A DNA stretch of 64,000 nucleotides from Loripinus fragilis (taxonomy: Eukaryota > Mollusca > Bivalvia > Lucinida > Lucinidae), in assembly GCA_964019695.1 (NCBI GenBank), contig OZ026525.1, forward strand, positions 66,836,753-66,900,752, written 5' to 3'. This document shows, piece after piece, positions 1 to 11,945 of the stretch. How positions within the stretch are numbered: position 1 is the first letter of the stretch; every line of letters begins with the position of its first letter. The notes under the pieces were generated by a model, which did no database searches, had not been told where the DNA came from, and was given only the letters and a program-made list of their open reading frames with translations. The position numbers were made by a program, and so were the translations under genes.

Positions 1-187
1 TTGTTTTCACTTTCTACTTATCATTCAACTACGTTTACAGTAGCATCGTATTATTCCCCTGTCTAGCCACGCCCAAACTGGGTAATTTATCCGTTAGTTT
101 TACAAAAATGTACAAGAAACCAGGACATTGCATACACATGTACCACGTGGACAGTAATAGTTGAATAGTACATGTACATGTAGCATA

Positions 188-401
188 CTGTAAATTCGGA
201 AATTTTTACGAGAATTTAATTTTCGCGAACAGCTTAAAGGACATATTTGCGACGTTACAAATCACGATAAAGGTTTGATCTACCTTTACCAGTAAGCAAC
301 AGTGTGATTTCGCCATTTCGCGAGGATTTTATTTTCGCGAAACTTCGCATATGTGAAGTTTCGCGAATAATAAATTCTCGCGAAAATTTCCGAACTTACA
401 G
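188..401. mobile_element. 214-bp MITE with long terminal inverted repeats and TA duplication
   Basis: The ends are inverted copies of one another. The left arm begins CTGTAAATTCGGAAATTTT and the right arm ends in AAATTTCCGAACTTACAG. Both arms continue about 40 bp inward with TTCGCGAA-rich sequence. The element is flanked on both sides by TA (186-187 and 402-403), as expected for Tc1/mariner-type transposition. It has no coding capacity, so it is non-autonomous. The small reading frame from 304 to 630 begins inside it and is not taken as a gene. I recall very similar elements from bivalve genomes, but that is memory and not a search. Confidence 0.8.
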
Positions 402-656
402 TAATTTATTCGAAAGAAGTGGGAGGAGTTGTTGGCGTGTACATGTTCTTCCTGTTTTATTCTGTTCGATTGCCACATGTTGTCGTTTCCTTGCTTTAAT
501 TAAGGACATGGCTAAAAGACATGTCTGTATTCATCAGTTAAACCAGAGACAGTTCCGTCTCTATCGGAAGACAGTAGTTGAATTGGAATCGCAGTCCATG
601 AGCTGCAAGATAAAACACATAGACTCTTAGCAGTTGCGCTATCTGAAAACTAATTG

Positions 657-3332
657 CAAGGTTGGGTTGTCGAAACCAGGGGCGGTTTTAACCAACGGTT
701 TTAACCGGTTATAACCGCCTTAGTCAATACTCCAGAAGTAGTCAATACTGGTCGATTGGTAGTCAATTGAAAAACTGAGTGGTAGATTGAGATTTTGATG
801 GTCATTTGTAAAATGGGTATGTCTTTTTGTTTTCACTTAAGTGAAATTCATTAAAATGTTATAGCTGATCGGAGTGCTAAAACTGTTGTCCCTGCCAAAG
901 GGTCAAATGTAGCATTTAAAGTGTGAAAACTGTATAAAAGAAAATGTGCCCCCCCCCCTACCGTTTATGTGTGTTGGTTACTCTTTGCCTGTAAGTATCA
1001 TCTGCTGATAACCCTTACAAACAGTTTGGACCCAGATCAAGACTGAAAAATGTTTGACCTGTTGTTTGACACTATGATATGCGATTCTTTATTTAAGAAT
1101 TCTTTGAAACAGTTGACTTTGGAAAACAATCAGCAGACATCAAAATTGCAACCAACATGACCCAGCATGCAAAGAGTGTATCTCTGAAGTGTGTCTAAAA
1201 AAGGTGTGAAACTGCTATTAAAGCAAATGGTCCTTTATCATAGTAACATATTAAATTAGGTGTTAGTCCTAATCTTTTAAATGTGTTAAATTAACCATAG
1301 TCCTGATGAGCACATGTATGCCTTCTGTTGCTTCAGAATACGAGGGCTGTTCAAATATGAATGCAAGTAGCTTCATAACTTTCGTCACGTATATGCTACG
1401 ACAAAATGTCATACCTTTCTGGAAAGAACTGTTTCTCGCCTTTCAAATGGCACCAAACATAAAGAAACACACACTATTTTTCTCAAGTTACAGACCCTTA
1501 TATAAAGGCCGCTCTAGTATACTGAAGTTTTTCTGAATCAAATTGCAACACACGTTTTGGTACTTGTGCGGATATAGTGTCATATCTTTGTTAATTTGAG
1601 ACAAAATGACACCAAATTTTAGCTGCAAGTCTAAGTAACAATCCCAAAGTTGCTTGTAGGAAAAACTTTATATAATCCTGTTTCTATCTCAAGTAAACAG
1701 GTACGTTTGTGACGTCATTAATTTTATGATCAACGTCATTTTGAGTTATCTGCTGTTGATGTAATAATGAACATCGCTGTGTCTTTTTCTTTGCATTTTG
1801 CTGAAAACATGTTAAATATGTCATAAGGGAGTTTTCAAAACGCACCGTTCTCTATTTACAGAGTTATCATATTTTATATCATTTTTCAAGCATTTTTCTG
1901 TTTCTTAATGACGTGTTTAAATTAATTAAAACAGGGTCAATCTGTCTACTTCTCAAGACCAGGTGAGTAATTTTATTGTAAATAACGTCTATAGAGGTCA
2001 AACTCAAAGTTTACGTCCAAATTTAGAATAAAGTCGCAATATTATGAAAACAAAATTAAGAATAAATTATATAACCCCTTCACTTTAGGCATTTTTGACT
2101 TAATAAAAATGCTTTTCAGCGTTTAAAAAATACCCATTATCCATCAATAATTTGTAGCAACAACTCAGTATGAGCGATCAACATATTGTCTTTGAGTTCA
2201 AACAAGTTTAAATGTTGTTTCGTGCATTTTATTAGTGATAAGTTTAACTGAAAACTGCAAGGTGATGTTTTGTTAACCATTTATTTGCAAACATAATGGG
2301 ACTTAAGTGAAAACGATTCATTGTAATTTAACAAAGGCATGTCGGATTTTCGCAACCTTCACAGAATCATTATATAAGAACATGGTGATACTTCCTTCAA
2401 AATTTCAAGAAATTTCACCTGTTTATCGAAAAATTATACGCTCGTCTATCACTGTTATATGTTCAAAGCAGTAAGTTTGTTAGTATACTAACGTGACCCT
2501 TATTCCAAGGGCTACAACTCGATAAGTATACTGTGTTTGTCTATAGGTCTGGTACCAGTTTAAAGGTGATATACAGTCCTTTATAGAAACGCTTACTATT
2601 TTGACGTAGCATATATGTGAAGAAAGTTATGAAGCCACTTGCATTCATATTTGAACAGCCCTCGTAAGCCACAGTTTTCAATGCTGTCTGTGTATAATTG
2701 TAACTAATGATAAAATGCTATTTGAACTAAACTGGTTGGAAAGTTTTATTTTGAGGTGGTTTACTCACCAGAAAAAGGGTAAACATTATATCAGATGGAT
2801 TGTTGAAACAAATTTTAATTCACAAGAGGAAGAAACAAAATCAACAACCACTGGCTTAACTATGAACTATTTATTTGGGTGATTTTGATTCAGATGCAAG
2901 AACTATTAGCAATATGTTACCTTGCCATGGACACTGGTTAACCAGTATCAGATAATATAAAAGTGTTAGGATGAACACTTTATGTCACAAAATTACCATA
3001 CATAGAATTTAGATCTTTATACCATTTTTGTAGATGGCAAGGGGTATGAGCTATATGATTTTATGACTATATTTACACAGATGCACAAAAACCTGATTTA
3101 GAAGATCAGAAAGCACCCTAAGCTTGCAAAAGCAACTGAACAGCATTGACAATTATGTCTAAAGGACAGAGGCATATATGGGTACATTTGTATGCCTGTG
3201 TTTTGATCAACCCAATCAACCACTTCAATCGACCACCAATCGATCACCAATCGACCAGTAATGACTGGCTAAAACCGGTTTCAACCGCTGAACTGGTCAC
3301 TATGAGTATTGACCGCCTTTATGCCAACCTTG
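657..3332. mobile_element. ~2.7 kb inverted-repeat element carrying a nested mariner-type insertion
   Basis: The outer ends are inverted: CAAGGTTGG at 657-665 and CCAACCTTG at 3324-3332, both bordered by ATTG (653-656 and 3333-3336). Further in, both ends carry AACCGGTT-type sequence and repeated ACTGGTCGATTGGT blocks (around 750-765 on the left, and as complement around 3225-3260 on the right). Without the 1.3 kb mariner-type element nested at 1341-2664 the host element would be about 1.35 kb. No transposase is visible. A 4-bp duplication would be unusual for Tc1/mariner, so the superfamily is left open. The arms have diverged and carry indels. Confidence 0.6.
1341..2664. mobile_element. 1324-bp mariner/Tc1-type element, non-coding
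   Basis: Left end CGAGGGCTGTTCAAATATGA at 1341 is repeated inverted at 2664, with TA on both sides (1339-1340 and 2665-2666). The first 60 bp of the arms are nearly identical, and weaker inverted similarity continues for roughly 190 bp (shared landmarks include TAGTATACT near 1515 and its complement near 2485). CGAGGGCTGTTC-type termini and the ~1.3 kb length fit mariner. However, no transposase motif can be read in any frame, so the interior is either decayed beyond recognition or was never coding. It lies inside the inverted-repeat element at 657-3332 and is therefore the younger insertion. Confidence 0.75.
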
Positions 3333-3336
3333 ATTG

Positions 3337-4333
3337 TTTGGGTAAACATGGTAGACGCTAAAAATAAAAAAGTTATGGGACCGATATAGGATAGTGTGTT
3401 CCCTATCGCATAGGAGACCGTATGCTAAGGCGACCCTGTATAAATGTGACTCACAACCTGGGGCCTTTCCCTAAACTGGGCCACAAGCTGTGCGTTTTTC
3501 TGTAGCTATGGGAGTTAAACTATGCATAGCAATTCTCCGAGCACGGACTGCTACCCTGTGATATTGACCTAGTTTTCACGCTCCAATGATTTTGACAATA
3601 ACCTACGTGGAATAGTGCATTTCGTTGCAGCGTTGATAGTATGTGTCAAATTCTGCATAGAAATATTGTTCTCGGTATGCACGCACTATGACTTGATGAT
3701 CTTGACTTACTTTTCTTCTCAAGTGTTGACTTTATCCGGAAATGATTTACACCGTTTTCTGCGGAGGAATCTTGGTTTCTGTAGGAGCTACTGTGATTAG
3801 CATTTTAGCATCATTTTTTCCGCCTGAAAAAAGTAGTATGTTTCATTTTCAACAATGGGTAAATGTTCACTTTGCATCAATCTATGATTTACACAATGCA
3901 AATCAGTCGTTGGGAATAGTCATAAAATATTTGAAAGTCAAATGAAGATACAGTTATGAATATAATACAAAGACCAAAAATATAATGTCAATCGCAAACC
4001 AATATTTAGAATTTATATAACAACTAATTTCCAGGTCACAAGACTGGTCTGGCTTTGCTAATATTCCATTGTGCATATATTGAACACGTTATTTTGCGTT
4101 CAGTATGTGGCTGTTACAAGTACAGCGAGAACATACCCAGATAGAATCCAGCAAAACACAGAATCTCACCAGTTTGCTTGCCACGATAAAAACAGAAAGT
4201 TCTGCGAATGGTGGACAGGAATTTCTTCGATGTATTCTTTTTGCATCGCCAGGAGCTATTTTAAAATGCACACATTAAACCCAGAGAACAGAACCATTAC
4301 CATTAATATATTCAGGTTTTCTAAGTTTATGGG
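3337..4333. other. Unannotated stretch
   Basis: I see no recognisable gene, RNA or repeat here. Short reading frames of 60-90 codons occur on both strands, but none has a recognisable motif or exon-like boundaries. Confidence 0.5.
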
Positions 4334-4545
4334 TTAACCCATTTACGCCTAATGGAATGTCCCACCCTTATTATTTTGACTAATCAATTTTGATTTTAGG
4401 GGTGCTAGGTAGTAATTTGAAATTCCATTCAAATTGTAAAAGTATTGGCTATAAGCAAACAGTGGAGACCCTAATCAGATGTCGCACTCTGTGGCATCTA
4501 ATCTGGGTTTGCACTGGTCGCCTACATGTATGTCCCACATATAGT
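4334..4545 (+). repeat. Dispersed repeat, GCCTAATGGAAT...GCATCTAATCTGGGTTTGC type (copy 1)
   Basis: This block starts with a CCATTTACGCCTAATGGAAT-type end. It finishes with a CAGATGTCGCACTCTGTGGCATCTAATCTGGG-type hairpin, GTTTGCACTGG and a GTCCCACA end. Related blocks occur at 10566-10715 and 62372-62560 in the same orientation and at 9663-9835 in the opposite one. Copies are strongly diverged and exact ends are uncertain. No coding potential. Confidence 0.5.
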
Positions 4546-5321
4546 AGGCCATCCAGAGCCTGAAAAATATGTTGGCATTTTTGAGTACATTTTGTCATCT
4601 ATGCTCATATTGTACATTGATGTGTTTTAAGAAGGACAGGGGTGGATGCCAAGTCTGGAAATGCCCCACGTCCCATAACTAGGTCAAATGTTAACTGAGT
4701 GCAAATACTTGCATATGCTTCAGCTTGTAGCATTTTCATCAATTAAGTATGCAAAATTATGATTTAAAGTCATGCAAAATGAATTTTGGTGGGTCATGTT
4801 TTTCGTAAAGCTTTAGAATAACACAGTTAAATGAGCTTTAAACAAAGATTCACTGACGTTTGTTACCATGAAATATGTTTATATGTTCTATTGGCATTTG
4901 ATATTATGAAATCGCGTTCAGCAAAAGAATAGAAGATGACAGTTGTGACAAATTTGTCATTTATGAAGTATTATTAATATAATTGTCAACAGTGAAAAGT
5001 GAAAACTAAATGAATTCAGCATACACGCAAAATCTGTTATACTAGATCTATGAAATATCCAACATATGGGTATAAAACATGCTAGTTCTATCTAAATGAG
5101 AGTTTTGGTTTATATTACATTGACAATCTTCAAAACGCATGCAGAATGGGGAATTTTAGATTCAAATACCAAGTCTGTTACCTGGAATCGGGTCCACTAT
5201 AATTGTGGATGATGTACCTGCACGTTAATTGATGATGGTGAAATAAAATGAGGAACATAAGTTTTTTCTAGCAGGATAAAATACTACCACTGGCAAAAAG
5301 GGTCAGTAGTCGGAGGAAAAG
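4546..5321. other. Unannotated AT-rich stretch
   Basis: No gene or recognised repeat. A short sequence resembling ACAGTGAAAAGTGAAAA appears near 4990 and again near 5675. Confidence 0.4.
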
Positions 5322-5640
5322 TAAAAAAGAGTGCAAAGATCAGGAATCGATATAATCAAGCACCATACCTGACCCATGATAACAATGGGAAAGTAACAAC
5401 TTCACAATTAGACATCACACACGGGAGCCAAGAGGTCAGCCCTTTCCCAGCAGGTGACCACAAGGCACCAGCAAACAGACGCGCACGAGAGTGCAACGAA
5501 AACAAGAAAAAATAACATAAATTATCCACAACAGAAGCACCGCCATGGAACGGTCAATAAAATATTTTACTGGAGAGCTTAAACCGGTTTCATGGCGCGC
5601 GCCAACTACACCTTTAGTTCAGATGACACATAGATGTTTG
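5322..5640 (-). repeat. Family A SINE-like repeat, copy 1
   Basis: About 300 bp of the family A consensus, diverged. Landmarks on the plus strand are GTGCAAAGATCAGGAATCGA near 5334, GAGCCAAGAGGTCAGCCCTT near 5427, and a paired AAATATTTTACTGGAGAGCTT block near 5560, followed by a CAACTACACCTTTAGTTCAGATG end. The AAGTAAG-type tail is degenerate here (aaaagtaaaaaag). No coding potential. Confidence 0.75.
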
Positions 5641-6725
5641 TCATTTATAATGTATTATTCATATGATTTTCAACAGTGAAAAGTGAAAAGGACCTCGGAC
5701 AGTCTCCTATTCAATCTGACTATATTTTTACAGCCTGTTGTTGGGATAATGCATAATTGACAACTAATTTTTTGTTATTATATCGAACCCTTACATTTAG
5801 TGCATCTAGCAAACAAAACTATTTTAAAATATTGCTTAATTAAACAAGGAAATAACGGTTAAGGGGGTGGGAGTATTTTGGTGACCAAATTTTATTTCAC
5901 AGAAATTCAAAGTTTCGACTTGTATTCGCCTAAAGATAAGGAAATATAATGTTTGTGGCATAAAGCTTGAGACGAAAGTGATGTGTTTGCATTAAATACA
6001 TGTTGAGTAGATTTCATCGTTTTTTCTAAATAAGTATGTTGTCGATGACTTTTGACTATGACCTGTTATGTTTCAAATTCAGCCTGTTTGACTTGTGCAC
6101 TGGGGTGTATCATACCTACATACTGTATACCTCAGAGTCTAGATAAACCCAGTGTTTGAGTGTAAAATAGTAAATATGTTCTTTGCCATTAGATTTAACC
6201 TATAATTTGGTGCTTAAAGGAACCGTCTCATTGCGGCGATTCTGTTGGGTACCCACAACAAATGTTTTGGTTGAGAACTAAGACAGTTAAATACTTGGTA
6301 CACACTCATAACAAAAGCCCTGATACTTGCCATTGTAAATTGATATTTACCTACAGGTTTGTACAAAATTAGTTCCAAATAAGTTTTTATGATATTTTGT
6401 TTTTGAGCATTTTGACAGCGTCCCCCCTCCCCGTGACCAATCATGCCATTTTTATATGATGTGTGTAATGTAAAACTACAACTGTATGCAAAAGGATTAG
6501 TTCGGTCACGGGGGAAAAGCACTTCAGTAAAACTTTTTTATTAATAGCAAAAACAGAGTTTTCAACCCATATTTTTTAAATTGGTACTTGTACTATGAGA
6601 AAAACACTTTTGCGGATAATTTGAGGGTGGAACCTACCATCCTTTTGACATCGCAAGGCTTGCCGAGCGATTCAACATGCGTTCTCAAAGCCGAGCCTGG
6701 TAAACTTGATATCAAAAGACGCGAA
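5641..6725. other. Unannotated stretch
   Basis: No gene recognised. A 102-codon minus-strand frame (6214-6522) has no recognisable motif and is not called. Confidence 0.4.
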
Positions 6726-6942
6726 CCTGGTATTCTATTTATCGATTTACCCATTGTTTTACTCTTCAAACTAGCGATTATGACGTAATTTTCGATTTTT
6801 GTGTTGATTCAGCGTCATAAGCGACGTCATTCAAAAAGTGCAACGTCATCATGACCTGATAAAGGTAACATGCCGTGAGATAGGAAACGTTTATTAGGTT
6901 ATGATCAAACAATTCAGTTAATATTAGGGGTGACTGATAAAA
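6726..6942 (+). repeat. Dispersed ~220-bp repeat, copy 1 (mate at 32576)
   Basis: This block shares roughly 220 bp with 32576-32795 at high identity. Shared landmarks are TTTACCCATTGTTT, CTTCAAACTAGCGATTATGA, CATTCAAAAAGTGCAACGTC and CATGCCGTGAGATAG. It is a two-copy interspersed repeat in this window with no visible terminal inverted repeats and no coding potential. Confidence 0.75.
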
Positions 6943-8589
6943 CATCAAGAAACACAGTTCAATAAAAATTCTTTGATTGTTGCACTAGATGACCTTTGAC
7001 CCTATTTAAGTGTCGACAGATAAACATTTAGTTGTAAAACATGCTGGAATCGAACATTCTCTATGATATTTTTTTGTTGTTGACATTTTATCTGTTTGTT
7101 GACATCGAACAAATATCGATATCTCTGATACGATTCATTCTGCTACGTCAAATGCAATTTTGACAAAAAACGCACGTGCAGCATGAACGTCTATATTTTC
7201 TATTTGCGTTTTGCGCTAGGCATTATCCATGGTGATCGTTGTGACAGAAAAAAACATTTAAAACAATTATTTTATTCAAGTAAAATTCCCTTTTTCGGTC
7301 GTTGAATTCAGTAACACCGTTACTTTTTGAAGAAATGCTCGTTTTGATGTCATATTAACGTCAGTTACAATAATCAAACAGTTTTTCTTTCGCAAATTGT
7401 TTTGTTATAAGTCACTTGTTGACATAGAGGTATCAAAAATTTAAACATCTTATCATTGACACGTTTTATAGCCTTGGTAGTAGTGACGTCATCAATAACG
7501 TCAACACCATGACGCAAATAAATCTATTTTTTTTACAAAAATCAACGGCGGATACATGGTTGTTTAAAATGAAAATATAAAAGAAGTGTTTTGATAACTA
7601 GTTTACTCAGAATCATACGAAATTTTAACTAACTTTTTTAAAAAAAGTACTTAAACCATCTTTTTTCAAACCTTGTTAAGCTGGGAACCAAAATAGTAAA
7701 ACGTTTATATAAATGATGAAGTTAACAAATAAATTCCACTCTTAGATATTGCCAAGAATAAATCGGCTCATATCTCTGGTATAGCAGAAATTCGATCCTG
7801 AAAAAAAGTGCAATGTGATCTGGGTTTCATTCGAAATAATACAATGTGAAATGGTGTTTTGAGGGTAGTGCACGTCAAGATCTATTTTCTCATTCAGTTC
7901 TGATCTGACCAATGGCTAATGCAAAGATAGATGTGCTTTACGCTGGTAGTCTCAGAATAAAAAAAAAATATTTCTTTTTCGAGTAATTTTACATTTTATA
8001 AGTGGTGCGTAACTAAAGTGGCTCACTGTATAAAAAGATATAGTTTTTTCCAGCACTACATATTTTCTCTCTTTTGCACTCATTGCCCTTTGACCTAATT
8101 TCTGGCATTCAAATGCAAATTCAGACGTAGCGTCCACCCCTACTTTTCTATACACATGCTAAATGTTATGTTAAAAGTGGTCTAACGAATGCACTAAAAA
8201 TGCCAACAAAACCAAAAATAAGCATCTTTTTTTAGTTTGGATTGCCTTGTATTATGTATGTACAAGCTCGCGGGATTTTTACTTAATATCGCAAATAGGA
8301 CCTAGGTCCACAGAGTCTGTATAAACACTTCCCTGTTCCCAAAACAAACTATCTTGAAGTGCACGAGGGATACGACGGAATATTACATACTCTAGACTGT
8401 CTAAGCGGTTAATTTTAACTTATTAATTCATTTTCTTGAGGTTTTGCATTGCAAAATATGAACGGTTGAAAAAAAATACTTATCGACAGAGATAAACCAT
8501 TCCTTTTCAATAAGCTTAGAGTTAACATTACGCAAAAAGTAAGCTCATACGAGACATTCAGGTATCTCTGTTTATAATACACTATACAT
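6943..8589. other. Unannotated AT-rich stretch
   Basis: I recognise no gene or RNA. Several CRE-like TGACGTCA/TGACGT sequences occur (for example around 7484), but without a gene nearby they cannot be called regulatory. Confidence 0.4.
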
Positions 8590-8826
8590 GAGCCGCTACA
8601 TGATATTTCCAACAATCTGGTATGTGCGACCAGCAAAGCCTCAGATCAGCCTGCGCAACCGCGAAGTCTGATCAGAGCCTTGGTTAGTCGCTTGAATATT
8701 ATGCGAGTGTTAAGCTACTGACTTAACATTATTTGGCGTTTCTAAGCTTACAAGGAGACTGCACAGGCTCGTCTGAGTCCACACATGTCAAAATGCCACA
8801 TTGTTGGAAATAACAAGTTGGGGCTC
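8590..8826 (-). mobile_element. Family C 237-bp MITE, copy 1
   Basis: Ends are GAGCCGC...TTTCCAACAAT and the inverted ATTGTTGGAAAT...GGGCTC. Length is 237 bp, the same as the copies at 23540 and 34724, and this copy is in the opposite orientation to them. It contains a diverged version of the internal GATCAG...CTGATC hairpin (8641-8676). It is non-coding. An ORF overlapping it (8415-8636, minus) is a by-product of the repeat. Confidence 0.8.
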
Positions 8827-9057
8827 ATATATTACTTTCATGTGTCTGGCTTATTGTCATTTAAGGCAAAATAACTGGGTCTGGTTATATGTTTTGCATC
8901 TACAATCAAGAAGACACGTCCAATTCTAAGAGTTATGGAATGAGTCTGTCTTAACAAAAGGGCCCGTTTACCCTGCTGTAAAGCAACCCTTAAACATGGA
9001 GCCGCTGGTAATTATAAGAGACACTAACACCGTTCTTTCAATATGGGTACATAATCC

Positions 9058-9245
9058 TGTCTTCAGTGTTTGCGAATAACAGAGGGGCAGATCAGCGCCT
9101 TTGCTATTCACTTATTGGAAAGTAACATATCTAAACTTTCTACAAGCGAATTTTCAATGCTCTAGCTAGTCTCTGTAGCTGAGAGGTTTGAGTCTCGTTT
9201 TGCCTGTAATTCCGAAGACACGTTTCTCGCATCGCGGCCCATATT
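9058..9245 (-). repeat. Weak copy of a hairpin-bearing repeat (mate at 47745-47890)
   Basis: TTTGCGAATAACAGAGGGGCAGATCAGCGCCTTTGCTATTC corresponds, inverted and internally deleted, to the repeat at 47745-47890. A CGCATCGCGGCCCAT-type end matches the GCGTCATGGCCCAT end of the other copy. Similarity is patchy and the ends are uncertain. Confidence 0.3.
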
Positions 9246-9431
9246 TCTACATGTATCAGCCCATGAGACAACGGTACGTCACTATTCGAACATGCATGCG
9301 TAGTTATTCAGTATGGGACTAATATACTTTAGATCGTCACAAATAATCGAACTATGTGGACATAAGGATTACAATATGGGCTGCAAAACGATCACATTTT
9401 ATACCTGATAAAACGGATTCCGAAGTACATT

Positions 9432-9663
9432 ATGTTTCGTTTTTGTTTTTTTCTCTCTCTGTTTGTTGCCTTTGTGCACGTCTGTTTATTTGTACCTTGT
9501 GGTCACCTACTGGGAAAGGGCTGGCCTCTTGGCTCTAGTTTGTGTTGTCTAGTTTGTGGTGTCTAGTTTATGGTGTAAGTTTGCCACTTTCCCATTGGTA
9601 TCCTGGGTCAGGTGTGGTACTTGATTGTATCGATCCCTGATCTTTGCGCTCTTACTTACTTTT
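9432..9663 (+). repeat. Family A SINE-like repeat, copy 2 (5' truncated)
   Basis: Begins within the GTTTGTTGCCTTTGTGCACG segment and runs through GGTCACCTACTGGGAAAGGG and GGTGTGGTACTTGATTGTAT to the tail CTCTTACTTACTT. The paired ATTTTACTGG head region is absent, so this copy is 5' truncated, as expected for retroposed SINE-like sequences. Confidence 0.75.
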
Positions 9664-9835
9664 AACTCATATAATCCTTGCGTCCTATTTGTGGGACACA
9701 GGCAAACACGAGGCGTCTAATCCACAGTTTGCTGACATAATTTTCTATTAATATTTGAATAAAAACAACCCTTAAAACGGAAATGGATTCGTCTAAATGG
9801 TAAGGGTTTCAAATACCATTAGGCATAAATGCATT
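9663..9835 (-). repeat. Dispersed repeat, GCCTAATGG...type (copy 2)
   Basis: Inverted, diverged copy of the block at 4334-4545. CACGAGGCGTCTAATCCACAG near 9697 matches the complement of its hairpin end, and TACCATTAGGCATAAATGCA near 9812 matches its other end. It begins immediately where the family A copy ends. Confidence 0.4.
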
Positions 9836-10565
9836 ATAAATCTAATAACATTCACTATTTTTTTATTACAAAACATTCTAATCCAAGGAGTTGATTCTCG
9901 CAAGCACTAGGGGGTATTCGTCTCAAACGACTGTTGTCACCAAGACACTGACTTCATGTCAGCTAAAGCATTGTTTGGAATTGATATTAGGAGGATAATA
10001 AATGCTTTGATAGAAAACCACTCGAAATTATTAATACATCATTCTAAAGACCATTCTATAACATCTATCCCACCCGGTCAAAAACAGATGAGATTGAAAC
10101 AATCATCAGAATGAAGCTGCAAGGATCGCCGCAGGAGCAACTACATGTAATCATCACCCTAGAAATACTCTCTAGAAAAATAGTATTGAGTATCACTCTT
10201 GAAAAGACATCAAAATCGTGAACTAAACTTATTTTATTCAATTAAATCACAACTTAGCACATTAGTACCGTTTTTATTTCATTCCTCAACAAGTTAGTAA
10301 ATGTTTCATTACTGCAGCAATCTTCGCAATTTTGATACATGTATCATACAGATATTAAGAGCTTAAATCACTCAATACCATAACTCATTTCTCCCCTCTG
10401 TTCCAGGAGATTTGAATAACTTACCAAGAGAAGCTGAACAGAATAATAGTCTGTACTGGGTACTTTGAAATATTTCATAAAGAAAGATAGTAGATAAGCG
10501 TGTGCCAAAGTTATACAAACCCATTTTTTAGCCAAATGGAATTTTCTAATCTTATCAATTGGACC
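9836..10565. other. Unannotated stretch
   Basis: No gene, RNA or repeat recognised. Confidence 0.4.
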
Positions 10566-10715
10566 AGTCAATTTCCGTTGTAAGGGTTATTGGTGGTATT
10601 TTTCATTTTTTAACATTCTGTTAGCAAACAATTGAAAGCAACATCAGACAACGCGTTCTGTGGCGTCTGTTCTGGGTCTGCACTGTTTACATCTGTCCAC
10701 CAAAAGGGACGCTAA
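10566..10715 (+). repeat. Dispersed repeat, GCCTAATGG...type (copy 3)
   Basis: CATCAGACAACGCGTTCTGT followed by GGCGTCTGTTCTGGGTCTGC and CACTGTTTAC corresponds to the hairpin end of the block at 4334-4545. The other end is more diverged. Confidence 0.45.
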
Positions 10716-11019
10716 GCTTATATATGGATTAAATTGGAAACAGAACAGAAATGCCCAGATACTGCACACACGATTACGTACGGGATATAGCTCTCTACTT
10801 CTCTTTCTTTTTCTATTTTTTTAAATGACATATTCACCGCTATGCACTTGTGGAAGCATCGAATATGCTCATGACTTTCTTTCATTGTAGGTTTTATCAA
10901 AGACACAGTGATGCACTCATAAATCTAATCAGATTATATCAAACTCCCTCGTTGGATAGTATTATTGCATATTGATGATTCATTAGCTCTTTCGATTAAC
11001 CAAAAAAATGGCAATTCTA

Positions 11020-11943
11020 TACTCCTCAAAATAATTGAAGGACCAATGCTATTAATTATAGCAATGATGCATTTTGTATAGAACATATTTTGAAAACCAA
11101 TTTTACGATCTAGCCTAAATTTTTCGGACACCTTTGACGCCCGAATTGCCAAGTGAAACGGCAAAAGAAAATGGTAGAAAATGTTACTAACAAGGATTTT
11201 TTGTCATTTTAAAACTTGAGCTAAATGCATTGGAATGTCATTTTTTTGTGTGTGATCCATGGACCACAGAACTGCATGAATCGAATGAAAAATGCTTTTA
11301 GATGCTGAAAATTCTGTTTTTACACGATTCTATGGTGTTTTAATCCCGTCGATACCACCCACCTCTTCCTTTGAGAGAAAATTGTCCCTTTTGGCTTCAG
11401 CAAAATGGCCAGACTATGGCTTAAGACAACTGTTTTTGACGTTTGTCTGTGACAATCTTTAACCGATTCGTCGGGACATCTTTCTAACACTCAAAGGCAT
11501 AGAATGACGATTGAAATCTGATTCTTGATGGCCAAGTGCACCCATTGCTTTCAGAAAACAAGACAATGTCAAAACTCCATTGTCAGAGATGAAAATGCTC
11601 GCTTTCCAGTATATTGAAACTGTTTGAAGATTTTTCTGCATGCAAGCTGAACTGTTTAAAACAAAGTTTAATTTGATGTCACTTTCATTCTACTCGAATG
11701 ACCACATACGAATTTCTTTACCCCACCCACTGCCATTTGAAAGTGTGTTTTTGAGGGTATGTTCATTTGAGACACAGTTATGGCAGAATTAGGCATGGAA
11801 ATCAGTAATAATGATTCTTGACTTATGGACATAAATAATAGGAAGCTTTGAGCCAAGTTTTACAGGATTTAATTGTTGGAGCTAATTATACTCGCATTCT
11901 AAAATCTTGGTCCTTTAATTATTTTGAGGAGTATATTAGAAAA
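11020..11943. mobile_element. 924-bp TIR element with TA duplication
   Basis: TACTCCTCAAAATAATTGAA at 11020 is mirrored by TTTAATTATTTTGAGGAGTA ending at 11943. Inverted similarity extends through AAGGACCAA to about 30 bp. TA flanks both ends (11018-11019 and 11944-11945). This fits a Tc1/mariner-type element. The interior (several 60-70 codon frames) shows no transposase motif that I recognise, so it is probably non-autonomous or badly decayed. Confidence 0.7.
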
Positions 11944-11945
11944 GA

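Noticed and set aside
7484..7491. CRE-like TGACGTCA as a regulatory site (also near 1711 and 33483)
   Set aside because: An 8-bp match with no associated gene or promoter is expected by chance in a window this size.
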